A stretch of DNA of 9,338 nt from Bacteroidota bacterium (GTDB lineage: Bacteria > Bacteroidota > Bacteroidia > Sphingobacteriales > Sphingobacteriaceae), in NCBI GenBank assembly GCA_013286985.1, contig JABDEQ010000042.1:13447-22784 (forward strand), in the 5' to 3' direction. A model generated the notes under the pieces. That model worked only from the letters and a program-made list of their open reading frames with translations. It had not been told where the DNA came from and did no database searches. Both the position numbers and the translations under genes were made by a program. Positions 1 through 6,422 of the stretch are shown here, one piece after another (position 1 is the first letter of the stretch; each line of letters opens with the position of its first letter).

Positions 1-42
1 ATCTATGAGCGGCGCTGTAAAATGATCAATAATTTCACCCAA
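1..42 (-). repeat. Left arm of a 42-bp perfect inverted repeat (copy of darA 5' region)
   Basis: Read on the minus strand these bases are identical, 42 of 42, to positions 685-726 inside darA, and in that frame they encode DarA residues 17-29 (starting Gly-Glu-Ile-Ile-Asp). Identity stops sharply after base 42. The outer boundary lies at or beyond the window edge, so the repeat may be longer. No start codon is available for this fragment within the window. It is either a truncated inverted darA copy, a recombination site, or a chimeric sequence end. Confidence 0.9.
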
Positions 43-142
43 AAGTAAGCGAAAACTAGTAAAAATATACTGTAAGTACCTACTTAATATTAACATTATC
101 ATTATTCTTTATATTTGCCGCTCGGCCTGCTAATATCAACCT
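43..142. other. AT-rich leader region upstream of the dar operon
   Basis: This region lies between the inverted-repeat arm and the first start codon. It is very AT-rich apart from a short GC patch (117-130) that contains a 4-bp hairpin, GCCG-ct-CGGC at 117-126. I see no gene, tRNA or strong terminator here. It probably carries the promoter of the plus-strand operon. Confidence 0.5.
110..117 (+). promoter_or_regulatory. Candidate Bacteroidota -7 promoter element
   Basis: TATATTTG matches the TAnnTTTG -7 consensus known for the Bacteroidota primary sigma factor. It ends 25 bases before the ATG at 143, which would give a 5' leader of roughly 20 bases. No clear TTG-type -33 element is seen about 19-20 bases upstream, where the sequence is plain AT-rich. 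The promoter may therefore be weak or depend on an activator. Confidence 0.45.
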
Positions 143-634
143 ATGAAAAAAAAAAATATATTAATATTGCTTTGCATTTTTTCAATTTCTATCGTAAAAA
201 GCAAAAGTCAGTCACAGAATTTCGATAAGGCGGCATTTTATGCAATTTTAAAATCAGGTAAAATTGACGATATTAATAATGAACTAACGTTATTAACTTC
301 TTCGGCTGTCGCCGAAAAAGATGGTTACCAAGGTGCATTATTAATGAGAAAAGGCGGCCTTTTATCAATACCCGGCGAAAAGTTAAAATCCTTTAAAAAA
401 GGACGGATATTATTAGAAACAGCTTTGACTAATGACAACGCCAATGGTGAATACCATTTTTTAAGATTAATTATACAGGAACATGCACCTAAAATTGTCA
501 AATATAATACTGATATTGAAACAGATAAGGAACACATTATAAAATCATATAAAAACCTATCACCTGCTGTGCAACATGCCATTATAGATTACAGTAAAAA
601 CTCTAAAATAATACACCCCAACGATTTTCAATAA
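143..634 (+). CDS. Small secreted protein of unknown function, first gene of dar operon
   Basis: A 163-residue protein with a clear N-terminal export signal: Lys2-Lys4, then a hydrophobic core at about residues 6-18, with a likely cleavage in the Ser/Lys/Gln stretch near residues 20-25. Cys11 lies within the core, but the residue before it is Leu, so a lipobox is not convincing. The mature part is charged and mostly predicted helical. Its second half (about 95-163) contains aromatic and His residues (Tyr-His-Phe, Gln-Glu-His) and looks like the conserved block. The start codon is followed by an 11-A run. The gene is more AT-rich than its neighbours: 20 of 60 bases are G/C at 181-240, against 27 of 60 at 2041-2100 in darB. 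It ends 5 bases before darA, so it is probably cotranscribed and may serve the pigment pathway in the periplasm or outer membrane. I do not recognise a functional family. Confidence 0.8.
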   Translation: MKKKNILILLCIFSISIVKSKSQSQNFDKAAFYAILKSGKIDDINNELTLLTSSAVAEKDGYQGALLMRKGGLLSIPGEKLKSFKKGRILLETALTNDNANGEYHFLRLIIQEHAPKIVKYNTDIETDKEHIIKSYKNLSPAVQHAIIDYSKNSKIIHPNDFQ

Positions 635-639
635 CAACT

Positions 640-1539
640 ATGAGTAAAAAAGTATTGGCTATCTATTTTTCGCAATCCGGCCAATTGGGTGAAATTATTG
701 ATCATTTTACAGCGCCGCTCATAGATGCGGGCATATCAGTTGAAAAAGTAAAGGTTAATCTCGCAAATAACTATCCCTTTCCGTGGACAGCAAACGGCTT
801 TTTTAGTGTAATGCCCGATTGTGTGTTGGATGTAGCTGCCGAGCTGGCACCTTTTGAATTGAAAGAGAGCAAATATGACCTCGTTATTTTAGGTTATCAG
901 GCCTGGTTTTTATCGCCAAGCATCCCTTTTAATTCATTAATGCACGATGCCACACTAACCAGAACATTAGATAATACTCCCGTAATAACAATTACCGGAG
1001 CCCGTAATATGTGGCTAAGTGCTTTTGTAAGGGTAAAAAAATTAATCCATGCAACCGGAGCTAAAATTGTTGGAAATGTGGCTTTAGTAGATACTCACCC
1101 CAACCCGGTGAGCTTTGTTACCATTTTTCATTGGATGCTGCATGGTAAAAAAGACAGATATCTAAACATTTTCCCTCCTCCGGGTGTTCAGCAAACAGAT
1201 ATAGAACACACCAGCGTATTTGGACAACATGTTTTAAACCATTTGAATGAAAACGACTGGGACACTTTACAACAACAATTGGATGCCGACGGTGCCGTAA
1301 AATTAAATTACAACTTAATGGTGATAGAATCTGTTGCAAGTAAGATATTCAGATTTTGGGCTAACATGATTGTAAAAAAGAAAAACAGAGCGCCATGGAT
1401 TAAATTATTTAAGTACTACCTGGTTATTGCTTTTTTTGTTGGGGCGCCTATAATTCTTACTATCGATGCAATATTTTTTAAACTATTTTCGCCACGGCGT
1501 ATCAGCGCTAAAAAACAATATTATTTAAATTTAAACTAA
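640..1539 (+). CDS. darA: Dialkylresorcinol biosynthesis protein DarA (flavodoxin-like aromatase)
   Basis: A 299-residue DarA-type protein. In characterised dialkylresorcinol pathways DarB makes a 2,5-dialkyl-cyclohexane-1,3-dione and DarA oxidises it to the aromatic resorcinol. The N-terminus has a flavodoxin-like phosphate-loop region (residues 8-17, Tyr-Phe-Ser-Gln-Ser-Gly-Gln). It is followed by a hydrophobic strand and loop near residues 80-95 (Tyr-Asp-Leu-Val-Ile-Leu-Gly, then Trp), as expected for an FMN-binding fold. Residues about 259-282 form one hydrophobic segment followed by basic residues (Pro-Arg-Arg near 285), so the protein is probably anchored to the inner membrane at its C-terminus. 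It begins 5 bases after the upstream stop and ends 10 bases before darB, the usual dar pair order. Bases 685-726 are duplicated in inverted form at the window start. The family call is strong; FMN binding is inferred from motif resemblance. Confidence 0.9.
   Translation: MSKKVLAIYFSQSGQLGEIIDHFTAPLIDAGISVEKVKVNLANNYPFPWTANGFFSVMPDCVLDVAAELAPFELKESKYDLVILGYQAWFLSPSIPFNSLMHDATLTRTLDNTPVITITGARNMWLSAFVRVKKLIHATGAKIVGNVALVDTHPNPVSFVTIFHWMLHGKKDRYLNIFPPPGVQQTDIEHTSVFGQHVLNHLNENDWDTLQQQLDADGAVKLNYNLMVIESVASKIFRFWANMIVKKKNRAPWIKLFKYYLVIAFFVGAPIILTIDAIFFKLFSPRRISAKKQYYLNLN
685..726 (+). repeat. Right arm of the 42-bp perfect inverted repeat, inside darA
   Basis: This segment covers the darA codons for residues 17-29 plus the last bases of codon 16. 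It is the exact reverse complement of bases 1-42. The interval between the arms (43-684) holds the candidate promoter, the whole first gene and the first 15 codons of darA. Recombination between the arms would therefore uncouple darA from its upstream promoter. Confidence 0.9.
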
Positions 1540-1549
1540 TACACCTTAT

Positions 1550-2698
1550 ATGTCTGCTACAGAAGTTTACATCAATAGTACTTCGGCTTTTTTTCCAAAT
1601 GATCCTGTTCCTAACGAGGATATGGAATTATACCTTGGCTATATTAATGGCAAACCTTCCAAATCAAAACCGATTGTATTACGCAACAATGGTATAAAAA
1701 ACCGCTATTACGCATTAACAAAAGGTGGAAAATCAACCCATACCAACGCACAGATGACAGCATTGGCGGTTAAAGAACTGTTTAAGAATAATCCTGAAAA
1801 GATAAAAGAACTTGATCTGCTTTCATGCGGTACTTCGTGCCCTGATCAAATAATGCCAAGCCACGGTGTTATGACTCATGGATGGTTACCCGAAGCTGAA
1901 GCTATTGAAGTTGTTTCGCCATCGGGCGTTTGCTGTGCAGGCATGCATGCCATTAAATATGCTTACATGGCCATCCGTACTGGTGATGTAAAACTCGCGG
2001 TAGCAACAGGATCTGAAAGATTTTCGGGCCTGCTGGTATCCGACGTATTTGAGGAGGAAGCGCAAAAACTAAAGGACTTAAGTGATAACCCGTACATCGC
2101 TTTTCAAAAGGATTTTTTGAGATGGATGTTGTCCGACGGGGCTGCGGCATTCCTGATGTCGGATAAACCGAACGAAAACGGAATCAGCCTTAGGTTAGAT
2201 TGGATTGAAGGTGTTTCTTATGCCAATGAAATGCAAACCTGCATGTACATGGGCGGCGAAAAAATGGAGGACGGCAATTTAAAAGGTTTTATGGACTACA
2301 CGCCTGAGGAGATTATGAATAAATCTGTATTCAGCGTAAAACAGGATATCACCCTATTAAGCGATAATATTGTACCATTGGGCGGCAAAAAAATAAAAGA
2401 AATAATGGAACGCCGTGGTGTTACCGCAGCAGACATCGACTATTTTTTACCGCATATTTCCAGTGACTTTTTCAGGCCAAAAATATACGACATGGTGGAA
2501 ATTTATGGCGGCGGCATTCCTTACGAAAAATGGTTTATTAACCTGTATACCGTGGGCAACGTAGGTGCTGCTTCTATTTTCCTGATGATAAATGAATTAT
2601 TCAATAGCGGAAAATTAAAAAAGGGCGAAAAGCTACTGTTGCTGGTACCCGAAAGCGCCAGATTCTCATACATGTACGCCATGCTGACCGTTGTTTAA
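1550..2698 (+). CDS. darB: Dialkylresorcinol condensing enzyme DarB (KAS III-like ketosynthase/cyclase)
   Basis: A 382-residue protein of the FabH/KAS III superfamily. The catalytic triad is visible: Cys129 in Gly-Val-Cys-Cys-Ala-Gly, His302 in Leu-Pro-His-Ile, and Asn337 in Gly-Asn-Val-Gly-Ala-Ala-Ser. The glycine-rich C-terminal half and the length suit a thiolase-fold homodimer. Known DarB enzymes condense a beta-ketoacyl thioester with an alpha,beta-unsaturated acyl thioester and cyclise the product to a cyclohexanedione, which DarA then aromatises. Placement directly after darA (10-base gap) supports this over an ordinary fatty-acid FabH, as does a long insertion around residues 165-250 that standard FabH lacks. 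The ATG at 1550 gives an N-terminus (Thr-Glu-Val-Tyr-Ile) typical of a first beta-strand. It acts in the cytoplasm on ACP- or CoA-bound chains. Confidence 0.93.
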   Translation: MSATEVYINSTSAFFPNDPVPNEDMELYLGYINGKPSKSKPIVLRNNGIKNRYYALTKGGKSTHTNAQMTALAVKELFKNNPEKIKELDLLSCGTSCPDQIMPSHGVMTHGWLPEAEAIEVVSPSGVCCAGMHAIKYAYMAIRTGDVKLAVATGSERFSGLLVSDVFEEEAQKLKDLSDNPYIAFQKDFLRWMLSDGAAAFLMSDKPNENGISLRLDWIEGVSYANEMQTCMYMGGEKMEDGNLKGFMDYTPEEIMNKSVFSVKQDITLLSDNIVPLGGKKIKEIMERRGVTAADIDYFLPHISSDFFRPKIYDMVEIYGGGIPYEKWFINLYTVGNVGAASIFLMINELFNSGKLKKGEKLLLLVPESARFSYMYAMLTVV

Positions 2699-2709
2699 AA
2701 AGGGGTTTC

Positions 2710-3117
2710 ATGAAAAAAGAAGATGTACCGCAGGATTTGAGCTCACTTGGTAAAATTACCAAGGAAGTTTGTTACGCTACGGACAAATCTGGCAAATATA
2801 TTACAGAACTAAGCAAAGGCTGGGATGTTAAAATAACAGCACTGGATGCCCATTGGGAAGAAATTGAACAAAGAGTAGCTATTGCAAAACAAAAGGTTTT
2901 AAATCATGAAGCCAGTCCCTTGTTGTTTTTTATGGAGAAAAACCTGATGGACGCGGACCTTTTGGCGGGTTATGCGGGTTTCTGGAAGTGGCAGGTTAAA
3001 AGACACTTGAAGCCCGAAATATTTGAAAAACTAAATAACAAAAAACTTCGGCGTTATGCAGAAGTTTTTAACGTGACTATTGATGATCTTAAAAATATAA
3101 ATGTGCATGAAGCTTAA
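2710..3117 (+). CDS. Conserved-looking 135-residue protein of unknown function, HTH-like C-terminus
   Basis: A soluble, charged, 135-residue protein without a signal peptide or membrane segment. It is translated 11 bases after darB, and an AGGGG stretch at 2701-2705, four bases before the ATG, is one of the few plausible ribosome-binding sites in the window. The centre (about 43-68) looks like one amphipathic helix. The C-terminal part (about 83-130) has the rhythm of a Cro/CI-type helix-turn-helix: Leu-Leu-Ala near 84, an aromatic Gly-Phe-Trp-Lys-Trp turn near 90, and Tyr-Ala-Glu-Val-Phe-Asn-Val-Thr at 116-123 followed by Asp-Asp-Leu. This could mean DNA binding, or simply a small helical partner of the pathway enzymes. 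Its 3' end overlaps the next gene by 11 or 17 bases, implying translational coupling. I associate similar small proteins with flexirubin clusters, but know no assigned role. Confidence 0.8.
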   Translation: MKKEDVPQDLSSLGKITKEVCYATDKSGKYITELSKGWDVKITALDAHWEEIEQRVAIAKQKVLNHEASPLLFFMEKNLMDADLLAGYAGFWKWQVKRHLKPEIFEKLNNKKLRRYAEVFNVTIDDLKNINVHEA

Positions 3118-4120
3118 TTTCGAACATCTTCAGTCTGCACATTGCGAAAACGGGGTAACAAGGAGCTTATTAAAAAACATAGGTATTAATCAAATAACTG
3201 AACCGCTGGCATTCGGCATAGGTTCGGGTTTGTTTTATGTTTATATACCACTTTTGAAAATTAATAACGGGCCCGTGATTGCGTTTCGCCCTATGCCGGG
3301 TCTTATTTTTAAAAGAACCTGCAAAGCACTGGGCATACCCGTTGTTCGTCAAAAATTCAGCTCCAAACAAAAGGCTGAGGCATTTTTAAATAATTGTTTG
3401 AATGAGGGTCATCCTGTTGGATGCCAGGTTGGCGTGTATTATCTAACTTATTTCCCTAAAGAATACCGTTTTCATTTCAACGCCCATAACCTTATTGTTT
3501 ATGGTACGGAAGATGATAACTATTTAATCAGCGACCCGGTTATGGAAACCGTAACCAGCCTAAATAGCTATGAGTTAGAACGTGTCCGGTTTGCCAAGGG
3601 AACATTATCACCACGGGGACAAATTTACTATCCGCAAGCCGGAGCACATATCACCGAAGATCAAATTAAAAAAGCGATAATAAGCGGTATCAAGAAGAAC
3701 GTTCGCGAAATGCTAAATATTCCGTTTCCATTTGTTGGGGTAAAAGGGATAAGATATACCGGTAAAAAAATAAAACAATGGCGCAATAAGCTTGGCGTAA
3801 AGCAAGCCGGCTTATATTTGGCGCAACTGGTGCGTATGCAAGAAGAAATAGGTACAGGGGGTGGCGGATTCCGGTATATTTACGCGGCTTTTTTACAGGA
3901 AGCTTACGCTTATCATCCTATTGACGAGTTGTTGAAGATATCAAAAATGTTTACTGAATCGGGCGATCTTTGGCGTACCGCCGCTGTGCAGGCCGCGGGT
4001 ATTTATAAGGGCCGCATTACCAGCCAGGAAGATTTTGATACCATGGGCAACTATTTGATTGAAATTGCCGATATAGAGTATAAGGCTTTTAGGGCATTGA
4101 AAAATATAAAATGGGCTTAG
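3107..4120 (+). CDS. BtrH-type cysteine acyltransferase-like protein (BtrH N-terminal domain plus DUF4872-like region)
   Basis: A 337-residue protein (339 if the ATG at 3101 is used). The start at 3107 gives Met-Lys-Leu-Asn-Phe-Glu-His, the form I expect for this family. The N-terminal part carries a candidate nucleophile, Cys13, in Ser-Ala-His-Cys-Glu-Asn-Gly. A candidate His127 (Ala-His-Asn-Leu-Ile-Val-Tyr-Gly) and Asp143 (Ser-Asp-Pro) lie in the order of a papain-like triad. The C-terminal half contains a Gly-rich segment (Gly-Thr-Gly-Gly-Gly-Gly-Phe-Arg, about residues 250-257) typical of the region called DUF4872. BtrH itself moves an acyl group from an ACP to an amine in butirosin synthesis. 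By analogy, I infer transfer of an acyl chain from the cluster ACP to an acceptor such as the resorcinol. It overlaps both neighbours (11 and 10 bases). A C39-peptidase-like role beside an ABC transporter is the main alternative. Confidence 0.82.
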   Translation: MKLNFEHLQSAHCENGVTRSLLKNIGINQITEPLAFGIGSGLFYVYIPLLKINNGPVIAFRPMPGLIFKRTCKALGIPVVRQKFSSKQKAEAFLNNCLNEGHPVGCQVGVYYLTYFPKEYRFHFNAHNLIVYGTEDDNYLISDPVMETVTSLNSYELERVRFAKGTLSPRGQIYYPQAGAHITEDQIKKAIISGIKKNVREMLNIPFPFVGVKGIRYTGKKIKQWRNKLGVKQAGLYLAQLVRMQEEIGTGGGGFRYIYAAFLQEAYAYHPIDELLKISKMFTESGDLWRTAAVQAAGIYKGRITSQEDFDTMGNYLIEIADIEYKAFRALKNIKWA

Positions 4121-4866
4121 CAGAAACTTATGCAATAAATATCAGTAACATGGAGTTTGGCTATCCGGATAATCCGGAGGTGTCATTTATCCAACTTAAC
4201 TTAAAAATTGCCAAAGGCGAGCGTTTTGGTTTATTTGGACCTAACGGTGCGGGCAAAACCACTTTAATGAACCTGATGACTGGTTTACTTAAAGCAAATA
4301 AGGGCCATATATCATTGCTAGGTCATGATATAGATAAACATAGCAACACCGTAAGCAAACTTTTTGGCTTTGTTCCCCAGGATTTTTCCTTTTATCAGGA
4401 ATTATCTCCAGTGGAGAATCTTGAATTTTTTGGCGCATGGTCTGGTTTAAATAAAAAGCAGATCAGCCAAAGAACCGATGAACTATTGGATATTCTTGGA
4501 TTAGATGAAGTAAGAGACAAACAAGTTCAAAAGTTTTCGGGCGGTATGAAAAGAAGGGTAAACCTGGCTATAGGAGTAATTCACAACCCACAGGTTTTAT
4601 TTTTAGATGAACCAACAGTTGGGGTTGATGTACAAACCCGGCATGCTATCATCAATTATTTAAAAAAACTTAACGACAGTGGAACCACTCTTGTATACAC
4701 TTCCCATCAACTGAGCGAGGCCGAAGGTTTATGCGATCAGGTTGCTTTATTGGACGATAGAAAGATAATTACACAAGGAAATATCCACTCTTTGCTGAAA
4801 GAGCATCAGCATAAAACATTGGAAGAATTGTTTATTGATTTAACAGGTAAAGAATACAGAGACTGA
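4111..4866 (+). CDS. ABC transporter ATP-binding protein
   Basis: A 251-residue cytoplasmic ABC ATPase with all hallmark motifs: Walker A at 43-51 (Gly-Pro-Asn-Gly-Ala-Gly-Lys-Thr-Thr), Q-loop Gln90, signature Phe-Ser-Gly-Gly-Met at 142-146, Walker B ending in Leu-Asp-Glu-Pro-Thr with catalytic Glu167, and H-loop His199. It belongs to the CcmA/drug-exporter type that pairs with ABC-2 permeases. The ATG at 4111 overlaps the BtrH-like gene by 10 bases, and its TGA overlaps the permease ATG by one base (TGATG). All three are probably translationally coupled and made in fixed ratio. It likely powers export of the pigment, a precursor or a related lipid; the substrate is inferred only from context. 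Confidence 0.95.
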   Translation: MGLAETYAINISNMEFGYPDNPEVSFIQLNLKIAKGERFGLFGPNGAGKTTLMNLMTGLLKANKGHISLLGHDIDKHSNTVSKLFGFVPQDFSFYQELSPVENLEFFGAWSGLNKKQISQRTDELLDILGLDEVRDKQVQKFSGGMKRRVNLAIGVIHNPQVLFLDEPTVGVDVQTRHAIINYLKKLNDSGTTLVYTSHQLSEAEGLCDQVALLDDRKIITQGNIHSLLKEHQHKTLEELFIDLTGKEYRD

Positions 4867-6146
4867 TGTTTAAACTTTGGATCACCATAAAAAAAGATGT
4901 CAGGATATTGCTGCGCGACAAAGTAGGCATTGCGTTGATGTTTGTTATGCCTATTTTATTGGTTATTGTGGTAACCAGCATTCAAAACAGCACTTTTCAA
5001 CTGGTTAATAAAAATAAGCTACCTATACTTATCAGCAATCAGGATACCGGCGATGCCAGCAAACAACTGGTATCGGCCCTGAGCAAAATTGGGATGTTTA
5101 AAGTATCATTAACGCCCGATACCAAAAACGAAGCTTTAATTGCTGATGCCATGCATAATAAAGATGCGATGCTGGGTGTGGTTATCCCAAAAGATTTTTC
5201 GGCAAAAGTATCAGCTAAATCAAAACATGTGGCAGGTAAAGCCATGAATAGTTTTGGCCTGGAAAGCGATACACTTAAAAATGCCGATGCAGAAATTGAC
5301 CCGCTAACGATATATTATAATCCTATTTTGCAAGAATCTCTCCGTTTGTCGGTAAAGGGAGCGCTGCAAAGTGCGCTGCAAATGGTTGAAAGCCGCCAAA
5401 CTTTAAAAACATTGTACTACTCCATTAATGAGAAACAATTACCCGAAAAGCTGGAAAATGAAATGCTGAACAACCGGACAACGATCAACGAGATTCCTGT
5501 TTCGAAAGACGGCACCCGCAGAACACCTAATGCAACCCAGCACAATGTTCCTGCATGGACAATATTTGCCATGTTTTTTGTTATTATGTCGTTAGGCGGC
5601 AGTGTGGTTCGGGAAAAAGTAAGTGGCAGTTTTATCCGCCTAAAAACATTGCCTACTAATTACTGGGTTGGTTTACTTTCCAAGCAAATAACCTATATGG
5701 GTGTCACTATGCTGCAGGCATTGGTTATATTTTCAATTGGGATATGGCTGTTTCCGTTTATGAACCTGCCTGCTCTAAACCTTCCCGGTGATATTGCTGC
5801 GCTTGCCATCACCACTTTAATTTGCGGCTGGTGCGCGGTAAGTTATGCCATATGTGTTGGTGTATTTGCCGATACCCAGGAACAGGCAAATGGCTTCGGT
5901 GCAGTTTCAATAGTGATTTTAGCAGCTGTAGGCGGGTTGATGGTACCAAGTTTTGCCATGCAGGGTACTTTTAAATCGGCAGCAAACCTTTCGCCAATGC
6001 ATTGGTGTTTGGAGGCTTACTATACCTTATTTCTTGAAAACGGTAAATTAAAAGATATAACAAACAATTTGGCCGCTTTATTTGCTATTACGGTGCTTAT
6101 ACAAGTAGTAACTTACTTTGGCTTGAAACGAAAAAATTTAATATAA
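4866..6146 (+). CDS. ABC-2 type transporter permease
   Basis: A 426-residue inner-membrane protein with ABC-2 exporter topology. There is one transmembrane helix at about 20-39, then a large extracytoplasmic domain (about 40-225) with Gly-Asp-Ala-Ser and Pro-Lys-Asp-Phe motifs seen in YhgE/drug-permease relatives. A C-terminal bundle of five hydrophobic segments follows at about 229-247, 270-297, 308-335, 340-362 and 402-421. The Arg-Glu-Lys-Val-Ser-Gly-Ser motif near 249-255, after the second helix, is typical of ABC-2 permeases that contact the ATPase. It begins on the TGATG overlap with the ATPase gene and ends directly against the ACP start. It presumably forms a dimer with the ATPase and exports a lipophilic product; the substrate is not evident from sequence. 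Confidence 0.93.
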   Translation: MFKLWITIKKDVRILLRDKVGIALMFVMPILLVIVVTSIQNSTFQLVNKNKLPILISNQDTGDASKQLVSALSKIGMFKVSLTPDTKNEALIADAMHNKDAMLGVVIPKDFSAKVSAKSKHVAGKAMNSFGLESDTLKNADAEIDPLTIYYNPILQESLRLSVKGALQSALQMVESRQTLKTLYYSINEKQLPEKLENEMLNNRTTINEIPVSKDGTRRTPNATQHNVPAWTIFAMFFVIMSLGGSVVREKVSGSFIRLKTLPTNYWVGLLSKQITYMGVTMLQALVIFSIGIWLFPFMNLPALNLPGDIAALAITTLICGWCAVSYAICVGVFADTQEQANGFGAVSIVILAAVGGLMVPSFAMQGTFKSAANLSPMHWCLEAYYTLFLENGKLKDITNNLAALFAITVLIQVVTYFGLKRKNLI

Positions 6147-6152
6147 TTGCGC

Positions 6153-6416
6153 GTGGAAAAAGAAGCACTAAAAAAACAATTAAAAACACAGATCGTATCG
6201 TTCCTTAACCTTACCCCTTTAACGGCAGAGGAAATTAAAGACGATGAGCCCCTATTCGGCGATGGGTTAGGATTAGATTCAATTGATTCACTTGAATTGA
6301 TTGTTTTACTAAAAAAAGAATATGGTATAAACATCCAGGATCCTAAAGAAGGCCGTAAAGTACTGGTGGATGTAAATACAATGGCCGATTACATCGAACA
6401 AAACAGAACCAAATAA
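6153..6416 (+). CDS. Acyl carrier protein (phosphopantetheine-binding)
   Basis: A small acidic ACP of 87 residues from GTG 6153, or 89 from TTG 6147, which directly abuts the permease stop. I prefer GTG because it gives Met-Glu-Lys-Glu-Ala-Leu; neither start is ATG. The phosphopantetheine attachment serine is Ser43 (GTG numbering) in Gly-Leu-Asp-Ser-Ile-Asp-Ser-Leu-Glu, at the start of helix II, where a 4'-phosphopantetheinyl transferase would load it. Helix I and the Asp-Asp-Glu-Pro-Leu-Phe-Gly loop precede it, as in type II ACPs. It probably carries the growing polyene chain for the ketosynthase pair and dehydratase on the opposite strand, and may hand it to the BtrH-like protein. It is the last gene of the plus-strand operon, ending 6 bases from the converging dehydratase stop. 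Confidence 0.92.
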   Translation: MEKEALKKQLKTQIVSFLNLTPLTAEEIKDDEPLFGDGLGLDSIDSLELIVLLKKEYGINIQDPKEGRKVLVDVNTMADYIEQNRTK

Positions 6417-6422
6417 TTCTTC

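Noticed and set aside
117..126. GCCG-ct-CGGC hairpin as a terminator of an upstream gene
   Set aside because: Only four base pairs with a 2-base loop and no T-run after it, so it is too weak to call.
143..180. Lipoprotein signal in the lead gene (Cys11)
   Set aside because: Cys11 sits inside the hydrophobic core and is preceded by Leu, not Gly/Ala/Ser, so it does not fit a lipobox.
325..582. Open frames antisense to the lead gene and elsewhere inside darA, darB, the BtrH-like gene, the permease, ACP, chain-length factor and ketosynthase
   Set aside because: They lie fully or almost fully within well-supported genes on the other strand or frame, have no recognisable motifs, and are explained as chance open frames.
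3101..3106. ATG at 3101 as the start of the BtrH-like gene
   Set aside because: Possible, but the ATG at 3107 gives the Met-Lys-Leu-Asn-Phe-Glu-His form expected for the family. The difference is only two residues.
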